From JAMHWF01 sp035911095 (GTDB lineage Bacteria; Pseudomonadota; Gammaproteobacteria; Burkholderiales; Burkholderiaceae_C), in assembly GCA_035911095.1 (NCBI GenBank), contig JAMHWF010000037.1, positions 1 to 64,000 of the forward strand: a stretch of DNA of 64,000 bases. The letters are read 5' to 3'. The notes beneath the pieces were generated by a model that was not told the origin of the DNA, did no database searches, and saw only the letters and a list, made by a program, of their open reading frames with translations. Made by a program: the position numbers and the translations under genes. This document shows positions 17,752-26,470 of this stretch, in pieces (positions within the stretch are counted from its first letter, which is position 1; each line of letters begins with the position of its first letter).

Positions 17752-17832
17752 TCACCGGTCTGTCCCGGAAAGGAGCCGTTCTGACCCGATCCGCCGCGGC
17801 GTCCGCATGGACGCGAAAGTAGGGTAGAGCAT
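17752..17832 (-). CDS. Putative 26-residue peptide with full-length Shine-Dalgarno
   Basis: The frame encodes MLYPTFASMRTPRRIG followed by SERLLSGTDR and a TGA. It is preceded, four bases before the ATG, by GAAAGGAGGTGATCC (17851-17837), which is complementary to all 15 terminal bases of the usual bacterial 16S rRNA 3' end. About 60 bases downstream is a strong terminator with a T-rich tail on this strand. A very strong ribosome site, a short frame and a terminator form a complete small transcription unit. No family is recognised; it could be a leader peptide, a small basic protein or a translated small RNA. No firm promoter was found, though an inverted repeat lies upstream. Confidence 0.5.
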   Translation of the reverse strand: MLYPTFASMRTPRRIGSERLLSGTDR

Positions 17833-17895
17833 CAACGGATCACCTCCTTTCGTTGCGCAGCGACGTTACTGCGGGAGCGATGTTGCCTCAATGCG

Positions 17896-17923
17896 AGGCC
17901 CCAGGCAACCGAGCGGCGCCGGC
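17896..17923. repeat. Inverted repeat upstream of the micro-gene
   Basis: AGGCAAC and GTTGCCT type arms flank about 14 bases in the span 17883-17911 and nearby sequence. On the minus strand this reads GTTGCCT, a spacer, then AGGCAAC, about 50-80 bases before the 26-codon frame. It may be an operator or a 5' leader hairpin. The extent given is approximate and the function unknown. Confidence 0.3.
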
Positions 17924-18034
17924 GCGCGCCGGGCGCTGCCATCGCGGCCGGCGTGTCGACTTTGGCGCGCCGCCGCCGTGCATCGGTCGACCCCGGGGCG
18001 CCGGGGCCATTCGCGCCATGGGTACACTCAAGCG

Positions 18035-18403
18035 ATGCGCCGATGGCTCGTGCTCCTCATGCTGGCCTTCCTGCCGATCCAGTTCAGCTGGTCGGCGGTG
18101 GCGGCGTACTGCGAGTACGAGGGCCAGAGCGCCGCCGGGCACCTGGGGCATCACGACCCTGCGCAGCACGAGCATGGCAAGGTCGACAAGACCGGCAAGG
18201 CCTCGGGCTCGAGCGAGCAGGACCAGCCGGCTGCCGGCCTCGATTGCAACCATTGCCACGGCCAGTGTTCCGGCATGCCGGGTTCGTTCGACGCGGTCGC
18301 ACCCGAAGCACTGAACGGCCCGCCCGCCGTCGCGGGCAGCACGGCCGCCTTGTGGCTCGCCCCAGAGCCCCCCGATCGCCCTCAGTGGCCGCGCCTCGCC
18401 TGA
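18035..18403 (+). CDS. CzcI-like periplasmic metal-resistance protein
   Basis: The 122-residue product starts MRRWLVLLMLAFLPIQFSWS, a signal peptide, followed by YCEYEG, a His-rich stretch (HLGHHDPAQHEHGK) and a DCNHCHGQC motif. Signal, early cysteine, His-rich linker and CxxC together match the small CzcI-type proteins placed before czcC in Burkholderiales. It probably binds metal in the periplasm or modulates efflux expression. A TACACT hexamer ends only six bases before the ATG at 18035, so the mRNA could be nearly leaderless. A longer in-frame ATG at 17891 is disfavoured because it would bury the signal peptide. Confidence 0.72.
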   Translation: MRRWLVLLMLAFLPIQFSWSAVAAYCEYEGQSAAGHLGHHDPAQHEHGKVDKTGKASGSSEQDQPAAGLDCNHCHGQCSGMPGSFDAVAPEALNGPPAVAGSTAALWLAPEPPDRPQWPRLA

Positions 18404-18558
18404 TCGGCGAGGCCTCGGGTCCGGACTTTCTCTTTCCGCTGCGTTCCTGAACGCGCCCGTCCCAACGGGCGTCGGGCAGGCATGCGCACCCGTCGCATGG
18501 CGCGCCCCGGCTGCCGTTCGCCGATCTCCCGTGGGGTCCCACCACCCTGGAGCATCGG

Positions 18559-19854
18559 ATGTCCCGACGAAAACCGACTTCCGGCCGGCTGTGGCGCGCG
18601 CTTGGCGCGGCGCCCCTGGCCTACATCACCCTCACAGCCCAGGCGCAGGTCCAGGCGTCGGCCGCCACGGCACCACCGGGGCTGAACCTGCGGGCCGCCT
18701 ACGAGGCGGCCTGGGCGCGCCAGCCCGAGGCACGCGCGCTCGCCGAGCGCCGGGACGCGGCCGGCGCCCAGCGCCGTGCCGCGGACGCCTGGACCCCTGG
18801 TCCCCCGGCGCTCGAGCTGTCGCACAAGACCGACCGCTTCAACCGCCGTGAGGGCGCGCGCGAGGACGAGATCGGTCTTGCCGTGCCGCTGTGGCTGCCC
18901 GGCGAGCGCGGCCGCAGCGCCGAGCTGGCCGATGCCGAGGCTGCCGCGGTCGAGAGCCGCGCCCGCGCCGTGCAGCTCGCCGTGGCGGCCGAGGTGCGTG
19001 AGGCCTGGTGGGCCTGGCAGCGCAGCCGGATCGAGGCCGAGGTCGCCGGCGACCAGCTCGGCAGCGCCCGCCGCCTGGCCGAGGACGTCTCCCGCCGCCT
19101 GCGTGCCGGCGAGCTGGCGCGTGCCGACCAGCACCAGGCCGACGGCGCCGTTGCCGCCGCGGAATCCGCGGTGGCGCAGGCCGCCGCCGGGGCGATGGGG
19201 GCGGCGCAGCAACTGCAGTCGCTGACCGGTCTGCCGGTCGCCCAGGCGACCCCGCCGCTGCCGGACGGCGCGGCTCAAGCCGAAGCCGAGGCCGAGGCCG
19301 AGGCCAGCGAGCCCGCGCCCGAAACCCATCCCGCCCTCGGCGGCCTGCAGGACCTGGTCACCGTGGCCGATCGCCGCTCGGCCCTCGCCACGCGGCAATC
19401 CCGAGCCAACCCCGAGCTGCTGCTGGCCGTGACCCGCGACCGCGGCGTCGCCGGTGACCCTTACGGGCGGACGGTGACGGTGGCGATCAGCATCCCCTTC
19501 GGCGGCGGCGCGCTTCACGACAGCCGGCTCGCCGCCGCCCGCGCCGATGCCGCCGAGGCCCAGGCGCAGCTCGAGCTGCAGCGAGAGCGCCTCGCGGCCG
19601 AGCGCGACGCGAGCCGGGTGCGCGTCGACGCCGCCCGCCTGCAACTGCAGGCGGCAGATCGGCGCGCGCAGCTGGCGCGCGAGTCACGCGACTTCTTCGA
19701 CAAGTCCTTCCGCCTCGGCGAGACCGACCTGCCGACCCGCCTGCGCATCGAGGCCGAGGCCGTCGAGGCCGAGCGCCAGGCGGCCGGCAGCCGGCTCGAG
19801 CTGGCCGCCGCGATCTCCGCGCGACGCCAGGCGCTCGGCCTGCTGCCGCAGTGA
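18559..19854 (+). CDS. czcC: CzcC-like outer-membrane efflux protein (TolC family)
   Basis: Predicted outer-membrane channel of a tripartite RND metal efflux pump. The 431-residue product has an N-terminal signal region (ALGAAPLAYITLTAQAQ) and two repeats of the TolC/OEP fold made of long Ala/Glu/Arg-rich helices, with LALAV-like strand segments such as EIGLAVPLWLPGERGR and VAISIPFGGGALHDSR at the expected beta-barrel positions. It lies first in the order czcC, accessory gene, czcB, czcA. Substrate cannot be read from this subunit. Confidence 0.88.
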   Translation: MSRRKPTSGRLWRALGAAPLAYITLTAQAQVQASAATAPPGLNLRAAYEAAWARQPEARALAERRDAAGAQRRAADAWTPGPPALELSHKTDRFNRREGAREDEIGLAVPLWLPGERGRSAELADAEAAAVESRARAVQLAVAAEVREAWWAWQRSRIEAEVAGDQLGSARRLAEDVSRRLRAGELARADQHQADGAVAAAESAVAQAAAGAMGAAQQLQSLTGLPVAQATPPLPDGAAQAEAEAEAEASEPAPETHPALGGLQDLVTVADRRSALATRQSRANPELLLAVTRDRGVAGDPYGRTVTVAISIPFGGGALHDSRLAAARADAAEAQAQLELQRERLAAERDASRVRVDAARLQLQAADRRAQLARESRDFFDKSFRLGETDLPTRLRIEAEAVEAERQAAGSRLELAAAISARRQALGLLPQ

Positions 19855-19904
19855 CGCCGCGCCAGGCCCCCACGCACGAACGAACACCTCACCGGACCCT
19901 TCGC

Positions 19905-20468
19905 ATGAGCTTCTCCACCTTGCTGGCCGCAATCGGCCTCGCGGCGACCTTGCTCGCCGCCCCCGCCGGCCTGCGCGCCGATGACGGGCACGACCACGGC
20001 GACAGCCCCGCTGCCGCCACCGGCCCCGCGCTGCCGCGCTTCGCCGCCACCACCGAGCTGTTCGAGCTGGTGGGCGTGCTGGACGGCCGGCGCATCACCC
20101 TCTACCTCGACCGTGCGGCCGACAACAGCCCGGTCGAGAACGCCGAGATCGAGCTCGAGGTCGGCCGCGAGAAGCTGAAGGCCGTGCGCCACGGTGCCGA
20201 CGCCTTCGAAGTCGAGCTCGCCGCAGCCCCCGGGGCGGGCGTGCTGCCGATCACCGCGCTGGTCACGGCCGGCGGCGAGGTCGACCTGCTCGCCGCGGCA
20301 CTCGACATTCACGAAGTCGCGCATGCCGAAGGCGAGGCTGGCCCCGGCACGGCCTGGGCGTCCTACGCCGGCTGGGCCGCCGGTGGGATCGTCGCGCTGC
20401 TGGCCCTGGTGGCGCTGTTTCGCCGACGCCCGGCCCCGCAGCCGCAACGCGCCGGGGGTGCCGCATGA
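19905..20468 (+). CDS. Periplasmic accessory protein of the metal efflux operon
   Basis: The 187-residue product has a signal peptide (STLLAAIGLAATLLAAPAGL), a short His/Asp motif (DDGHDHGD), a domain of beta-rich character (FELVGVLDGRRITLYLDR and NAEIELEVGREKL), and a C-terminal membrane helix near residues 150-172. Genes of this kind lie between czcC and czcB in many betaproteobacterial metal operons. A similar strand pattern occurs in the small protein at 24753-25148, suggesting both bind metal or help the adaptor. The ATG at 19905 starts the signal peptide. The stop overlaps czcB. Confidence 0.65.
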   Translation: MSFSTLLAAIGLAATLLAAPAGLRADDGHDHGDSPAAATGPALPRFAATTELFELVGVLDGRRITLYLDRAADNSPVENAEIELEVGREKLKAVRHGADAFEVELAAAPGAGVLPITALVTAGGEVDLLAAALDIHEVAHAEGEAGPGTAWASYAGWAAGGIVALLALVALFRRRPAPQPQRAGGAA

Positions 20469-21574
20469 GCCGGTCCCTGAGACTCGCCATCGCCGCCGCG
20501 GCGCTGGTGTTCGTCGCCGCCCCGTTGCAGGCAGGCGAAGGACACGACCACGGTGACGCCGCCGCGGCTTCGGTGACCGGCGGGCCGCAACGCCTGCCCG
20601 ACGGCAGCGTCTTCCTGCCCAAGCCAGCCCAGCGCCAGCTCGGCGTGCGCACCCGCACGGCCGAGCGGGCCGCGCTGCCGCGCGCGCTCGAGCTGAACGG
20701 CCGCGTCGTGATGGACCCGAACGCCGGCGGCATGGTGCAGGCGCTGCATCCGGGGCGCATCGAGGCCGGCCCGCGCGGGCTGCCGAGCCCGGGCCAGCGC
20801 ATCCGCAAGGGCGAGGTGCTCGCCTACCTGGTGCCCTCGGTGGCGCCGATCGAGCGCGCCGGCCAGGCCGCCCAGCTCGTCGAGCTGCGTGCCGCGAAGG
20901 CGCTCGCCGACAAGCGCCTGGCGCGCCTGCGTGAACTGGCGGACACCGTGCCGCGCAAGGAGATCGAGGCCACCGAGAACGAATCCGAGAGCCTGGGCCA
21001 GCGCATCGGGGCGGTCGACCGCGGGCTCGCCACGCGCGAGGCGCTGGTGTCGCCGGTGGCCGGCGTGATCGCCTCGGCCGGCGTCGTCGCCGGCCAGGTG
21101 GTCGATGCGCGCGAGCTGGTGTTCGAGATCGTGGACCCGGCGCGCCTGCGCATCGAGGCCCTGGCCTTCGACGCCGGTCTGGCCGCCGATATCGGTGGCG
21201 CCACCCTCGCCGTCGGTGACCAGCGCGTGTCGCTGGCGTTTGTCGGCTCGGCGCGCAGCCTGCGCGAGCAGGCCTTGCCGCTGGTGTTCCGCGCCGAGGG
21301 CGCGGCGCTGGAGCGCCTGGCCGTCGGGCAGCCGGTGCGCGTCTACGTGCAGACGCGGACGACGCTGCGGGGCGTGCCGGTGCCGGCGTCGGCGCTGATG
21401 CGCAACCCGGCCAACCAGACGATCGTCTGGGTCAAGACGGCAGCCGAGCGCTTCGCGCCGCGCCCCGTGACCGCCGAGCCGCTGGACGGCCTGAGCGCGG
21501 CCGTCACCTCGGGCCTGGCCGACGGCGATCGCGTCGTGACCAGCGGTGCGAGCCTCATCAACCAAGTCCGCTAA
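20465..21574 (+). CDS. czcB: CzcB-like periplasmic adaptor (membrane fusion protein)
   Basis: Predicted adaptor that links the RND pump to the outer-membrane channel. The 369-residue product has a signal peptide, a HDHGD metal-binding-like motif after cleavage, a lipoyl/barrel-sandwich part around GKRIRKGEVLAYLVPS-like sequence, a coiled-coil hairpin rich in Ala/Glu/Arg (residues about 140-185), and a beta-barrel with VAGVIASAGVVAGQVVDA. The start forms an ATGA overlap with the accessory gene. Eleven bases separate it from czcA. Confidence 0.88.
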   Translation: MSRSLRLAIAAAALVFVAAPLQAGEGHDHGDAAAASVTGGPQRLPDGSVFLPKPAQRQLGVRTRTAERAALPRALELNGRVVMDPNAGGMVQALHPGRIEAGPRGLPSPGQRIRKGEVLAYLVPSVAPIERAGQAAQLVELRAAKALADKRLARLRELADTVPRKEIEATENESESLGQRIGAVDRGLATREALVSPVAGVIASAGVVAGQVVDARELVFEIVDPARLRIEALAFDAGLAADIGGATLAVGDQRVSLAFVGSARSLREQALPLVFRAEGAALERLAVGQPVRVYVQTRTTLRGVPVPASALMRNPANQTIVWVKTAAERFAPRPVTAEPLDGLSAAVTSGLADGDRVVTSGASLINQVR

Positions 21575-21585
21575 AGGAGCCACGC

Positions 21586-24500
21586 GTGTTCAAGTGGCTA
21601 CTCGACAACAGCCTCGGCAACCGGCTGCTGGTCATCATCGCCAGCGTCGTGTTGATGGGCTACGGCGCCTGGACGCTGTCGCGCACGCCGGTCGACGTGT
21701 TCCCCGACCTCAACAAGCCGACGGTCACGATCATGACCGAGGCCGGCGGCATGGCCGCCGAGGAGGTGGAGCAGCTGATCACCTTCCCGCTCGAGACGAC
21801 GATGAACGGGCTGCCCGGCGTCGAGTCGGTGCGCTCGACCTCGTCCGCGGGCCTGTCCTTCCTCTACGTCACCTTCGACTGGGGCACCGACATCTTCCGC
21901 GCGCGGCAGCTCGTCTCGGAACGGCTGTCGGCGATGGAGGAGGGCCTCGCCGAGGGCGTGGTGCCGCGCATGGGGCCGATCAGCTCGGTCATGGGCGAGA
22001 TCATGCAGATCGCGATCCCGGTCGAGAGCGACAAGATCGGCGCCATGGCCGTGCGCGAGTACGCGGACTGGGTGCTGCGCCCGCGGCTGCTCTCGGTGCC
22101 CGGCGTCGCGCAGGTGATCCCGATCGGCGGCGAGGTGCGCCAGTTCCAGGTCCAGCCCGACACGGTGCGCATGGCCGCGCTCGGCATCACGCACGACCAG
22201 CTCGAGGCCGCGCTCACCGGCTTCTCGGCCAACACCTCGGGCGGCTTCCTCGAGCTCAACGGGCGCGAGTACCTGATCCGGCACCTGGGCCGCACCTCGC
22301 GGCTGGACGACCTGCGCAACGTCGCGCTCACCGCCCGCAACGGCCAGCCGATCCTGCTGCACCAGATCGCCGAGGTGAGCTTCGCGGCCGCGCCCAAGCG
22401 CGGCGACGCGGGCTTCGAGGGCAAGCCGGCCGTGATCCTCGGCATCCAGAAGCAGCCCACCGCCGACACCATCGCGCTGACGCGCTCGATCGAGGACGCG
22501 CTGGCCGGGCTGCAGGCCTCGCTGCCCGCCGGCATGGAGGCGCCGCGCGTCACCTTTCGCCAGGCGAGCTTCATCGAGGCCTCGATCGAGACGCTGCAAG
22601 GCAAGCTCGTCGCGGCCTCGGTGTTCGTCGCGCTGATCCTGTTCTTCTTCCTCGGCACGCTGCGGCCGACGGTGATCGCGCTGACGGCGATCCCGGTCTC
22701 GGTCTTCGTCACCGCGCTGGTCTTCCGCTACTTCGGCCTGTCGATCAACACGATGACGCTGGGCGGCCTGGCGATCGCGATCGGCGGCCTGGTCGACGAC
22801 GCGGTGGTGGGGGTCGAGAACGTGCTGCGCCGGCTCAAGGAAGACCGGGCGCGCCACCCCGACCACCGCCTGCATCCGATCGAGGTGGTGGCCCGCGCGA
22901 CGATGGAGGTGCGCTCGGCGATCCTCTACGCGACGGTGATCATCGTGCTGGTGTTCATCCCGCTCTTCGCCCTGCCGGGGCTGGAGGGGCGGCTGTTCGC
23001 GCCGCTCGGCGTGGCCTTCATCGTCTCGACGCTGGCCTCGCTCGTCGTCTCGGTGACGATCACGCCGGTGCTGAGCTTCTACCTGCTGCCGCGGATGAAG
23101 CACCTCGACCACGGCGACACGCGGATGCTGGCCTGGCTCAAGGCGCGCTACCGCGGCGCGCTGGCGGCGGTGCTCGACCGGCCCCGCGCCGCGATCGCGG
23201 CGGCCGGCCTCGCGGTGCTGGCGGCGGTGGCGGCGGTGCCGTTCTTCCCGACGACCTTCCTGCCGCCGTTCAACGAAGGCACGCTGCTGATCGGCCTGCG
23301 CCTGAACCCGGGCGTGACGCTGACCGAGACCTCGGCCATCGCGCGCCAGGCGGAAGTGCTGGTGAGCCAGGTGCCGGAGGTGACGCACGTGGGCCGGCGC
23401 AGCGGCCGCGCCGAGCTCGACGAGCATGCGGAGGGCGTCCACGTCAGCGAGCTCGACGTCGGCCTCAAGCCCACCGCGGAACTCACGCGCACGATGGACG
23501 CCGTGCGTGCCGACATCCGCGCGCGCCTGGCCAACCTGCCGGCAGCGATCGAGATCGGCCAGCCGATCTCGCACCGCATCGACCACATGCTGTCGGGCGT
23601 GCGCTCGCAGATCGCGATCAAGATCTTCGGCGAAGACCTCGACGCGCTGCGCGGCCAGGCCGATACGCTGCGCGCGCGGCTGGCCACGATCCCCGGCATC
23701 GCCGACCTGCAGATCGAGAAGCAGGTGCTCGCGCCACAGATCAAGGTGCGCATCGACTACGCGGCCGCCGCGCAGTACGGCGTGGCCGCGCCGCAGCTGC
23801 TCGCGACACTGCAGGGCCTGGTCGAAGGCGAGCGCGTGACGCAGATCGTCGAAGGCGGGCGGCGCTTCGCGCTGGTGCTGCGGCTGCCGGAATCGGCCCG
23901 CTCGCTGGACGGCCTGGCGAACCTGCTGATCGAGACGCCGGGCGGGCGCGTGCCGCTCTCGCGGCTGGCCACGATCGAGGACGGCGACGGGCCCAACCAG
24001 ATCAGCCGCGACGACGGCAAGCGGCGCATCGTGCTCTCGGCCAACGCCTCCGGGCGCGCGCTGTCGGAGATCGTCGCCGACATCCGGCGCGTCGTCGCCG
24101 ACACGCCCCTGCCGGAGGGCAGCTTCATCACGCTGGGCGGCCAGTTCCAGGCGCAGGAAGAGGCCTCACGACTGGTCGGACTGCTGTCGATCCTCTCGCT
24201 GGCCTTGATGTTCGTCGTGCTCTACAGCCGCTACAAGTCGACCCGGCTCTCGATGCTGATCATGGTCAACATCCCGCTCGCGCTGGTGGGGGCGGTGATC
24301 GGCCTGTGGCTGTCGGGCCAGCCGCTGTCGGTGGCGGCGCTGGTGGGCTTCATCACGCTCGCGGGCATCTCGGTGCGCAACGGCATCCTGAAGGTGAGCC
24401 ACTACATCAACCTGATGCGCTTCGAGGGCGAGGACTTCGACCACAAGATGATCCTGCGCGGCTCGCTCGAACGGCTCAGCCCGGTGCTGATGACCGCGCT

Positions 24501-24705
24501 GGTGACGGCTTTCGCGCTCGCGCCGCTGCTGTTCGAGGCTGAGCAGCCTGGCACCGAGGTGCTGCACCCGGTGGCCGTGGTGATCTTCTCCGGCCTGATC
24601 AGCTCGACCCTGCTCGACACCTTCCTCACGCCCGCGATGTTCTGGCTCTTCGGTCGACGCGACGCCGAACGCCTGATGAGCGACAAGGACGCGGAAGCGC
24701 TGTGA
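21586..24705 (+). CDS. czcA: CzcA-like heavy-metal RND efflux transporter
   Basis: Proton-driven inner-membrane exporter that collects metal ions from periplasm or cytoplasm and passes them to CzcCB. The 1039-residue product has twelve predicted membrane helices in two blocks, the N-terminal LDNSLGNRLLVIIASVVLMG segment, and the TM4 motif GGLAIAIGGLVDDAVVGVEN with paired Asp404 and Asp405. This TM4 motif has two adjacent aspartates and differs from the classical Zn/Co/Cd CzcA and Cu/Ag CusA patterns, so the exact metal is open. A GGAGCCACGC ribosome site precedes the GTG. Its His-rich partners point to divalent metal. Confidence 0.9.
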   Translation: MFKWLLDNSLGNRLLVIIASVVLMGYGAWTLSRTPVDVFPDLNKPTVTIMTEAGGMAAEEVEQLITFPLETTMNGLPGVESVRSTSSAGLSFLYVTFDWGTDIFRARQLVSERLSAMEEGLAEGVVPRMGPISSVMGEIMQIAIPVESDKIGAMAVREYADWVLRPRLLSVPGVAQVIPIGGEVRQFQVQPDTVRMAALGITHDQLEAALTGFSANTSGGFLELNGREYLIRHLGRTSRLDDLRNVALTARNGQPILLHQIAEVSFAAAPKRGDAGFEGKPAVILGIQKQPTADTIALTRSIEDALAGLQASLPAGMEAPRVTFRQASFIEASIETLQGKLVAASVFVALILFFFLGTLRPTVIALTAIPVSVFVTALVFRYFGLSINTMTLGGLAIAIGGLVDDAVVGVENVLRRLKEDRARHPDHRLHPIEVVARATMEVRSAILYATVIIVLVFIPLFALPGLEGRLFAPLGVAFIVSTLASLVVSVTITPVLSFYLLPRMKHLDHGDTRMLAWLKARYRGALAAVLDRPRAAIAAAGLAVLAAVAAVPFFPTTFLPPFNEGTLLIGLRLNPGVTLTETSAIARQAEVLVSQVPEVTHVGRRSGRAELDEHAEGVHVSELDVGLKPTAELTRTMDAVRADIRARLANLPAAIEIGQPISHRIDHMLSGVRSQIAIKIFGEDLDALRGQADTLRARLATIPGIADLQIEKQVLAPQIKVRIDYAAAAQYGVAAPQLLATLQGLVEGERVTQIVEGGRRFALVLRLPESARSLDGLANLLIETPGGRVPLSRLATIEDGDGPNQISRDDGKRRIVLSANASGRALSEIVADIRRVVADTPLPEGSFITLGGQFQAQEEASRLVGLLSILSLALMFVVLYSRYKSTRLSMLIMVNIPLALVGAVIGLWLSGQPLSVAALVGFITLAGISVRNGILKVSHYINLMRFEGEDFDHKMILRGSLERLSPVLMTALVTAFALAPLLFEAEQPGTEVLHPVAVVIFSGLISSTLLDTFLTPAMFWLFGRRDAERLMSDKDAEAL

Positions 24706-24752
24706 GCCCCGCCCTTTGCATCCCCACGAACGGCCCCATGAAAGGACCCACG

Positions 24753-25148
24753 ATGAGACTGCCACTGCTCCGCCTCGCCACCGCGCTGGGCGCCGCCCTT
24801 GCATTGACCGCCCCCGCCCATGCGGCGGGCGGTCACGACCACGCCCATGCGCACGAGCCGCTGCATGGCGGCGTCGTGGTCGAGGTGAAGGACATCGACT
24901 TCGAGCTCGTCGCCGACGCCGGCTCGCTGCGCCTGTACCTGCGCGACCACGGCAAGCCGGCCGACGTGAGCAAGGCCAGCGCCAAGCTCACCCTGCTGAG
25001 CGGCGGCGAGAAGCAGGAGGTCGAGCTGAAGCCCGCCGGCGACCGGCTGGAGGCCACCGGCAGCTTCAAGGTCGGCGCCGACACGAAGGCGGTGGCGGTG
25101 GTCACCGGGGTTGGCCAGCCGGCGACGGCGCGCTTCACGCTGAAGTGA
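24753..25148 (+). CDS. His-rich periplasmic metal-binding protein
   Basis: The 131-residue product has a signal peptide (LLRLATALGAALALTAPAHA), a mature N-terminus GGHDHAHAHEPLHGG rich in histidine, and a beta-sandwich-like remainder (VEVKDIDFELVADAGSLRLY, then AVAVVTGVGQPATARFTLK). It follows czcA by 47 bases and likely binds the pumped metal in the periplasm. The ATG at 24753 is chosen because an AAAGGA site lies seven bases before it; an ATG at 24738 would add five residues. A terminator follows. Confidence 0.65.
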   Translation: MRLPLLRLATALGAALALTAPAHAAGGHDHAHAHEPLHGGVVVEVKDIDFELVADAGSLRLYLRDHGKPADVSKASAKLTLLSGGEKQEVELKPAGDRLEATGSFKVGADTKAVAVVTGVGQPATARFTLK

Positions 25149-25153
25149 AGTGA

Positions 25154-25184
25154 AAGGCCTCGCGCCCCGGGCGGCGCGAGGCCT

Positions 25185-25185
<1 letters not shown>
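25154..25185. terminator. Bidirectional terminator after the czc operon
   Basis: AAGGCCTCGCGCC (25154-25166) pairs perfectly with GGCGCGAGGCCTT (25173-25185) around a six-base loop. It lies between the convergent czc operon and the sigma-54 activator gene, whose stop codon begins at 25185, so it may serve both. Confidence 0.8.
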
Positions 25186-26333
<1,148 letters not shown>

Positions 26334-26470
26334 ACAGCGGCTTTCAGTGGGCGCCCACGCGGCGTCCAGACAGCCAAATGTCGAGGACGAGTCCGCGCTT
26401 TCGAACCAATGATTCCGAGTTTTCTTATCTGCTGGGGCTCCCTCTGACGCCTGCGGGCGGCGGGCCTGCT

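Noticed and set aside
17837..17851. Match to the 3' end of 16S rRNA as a relic of an rRNA gene
   Set aside because: Only 15 bases match and the flanks do not; read on the minus strand it sits exactly as a ribosome site before an ATG.
21598..23586. Long open frame on the minus strand opposite czcA
   Set aside because: High GC leaves long shadow frames; the product is His/Arg/Asp-rich without domains while the + strand frame is a clear RND pump.
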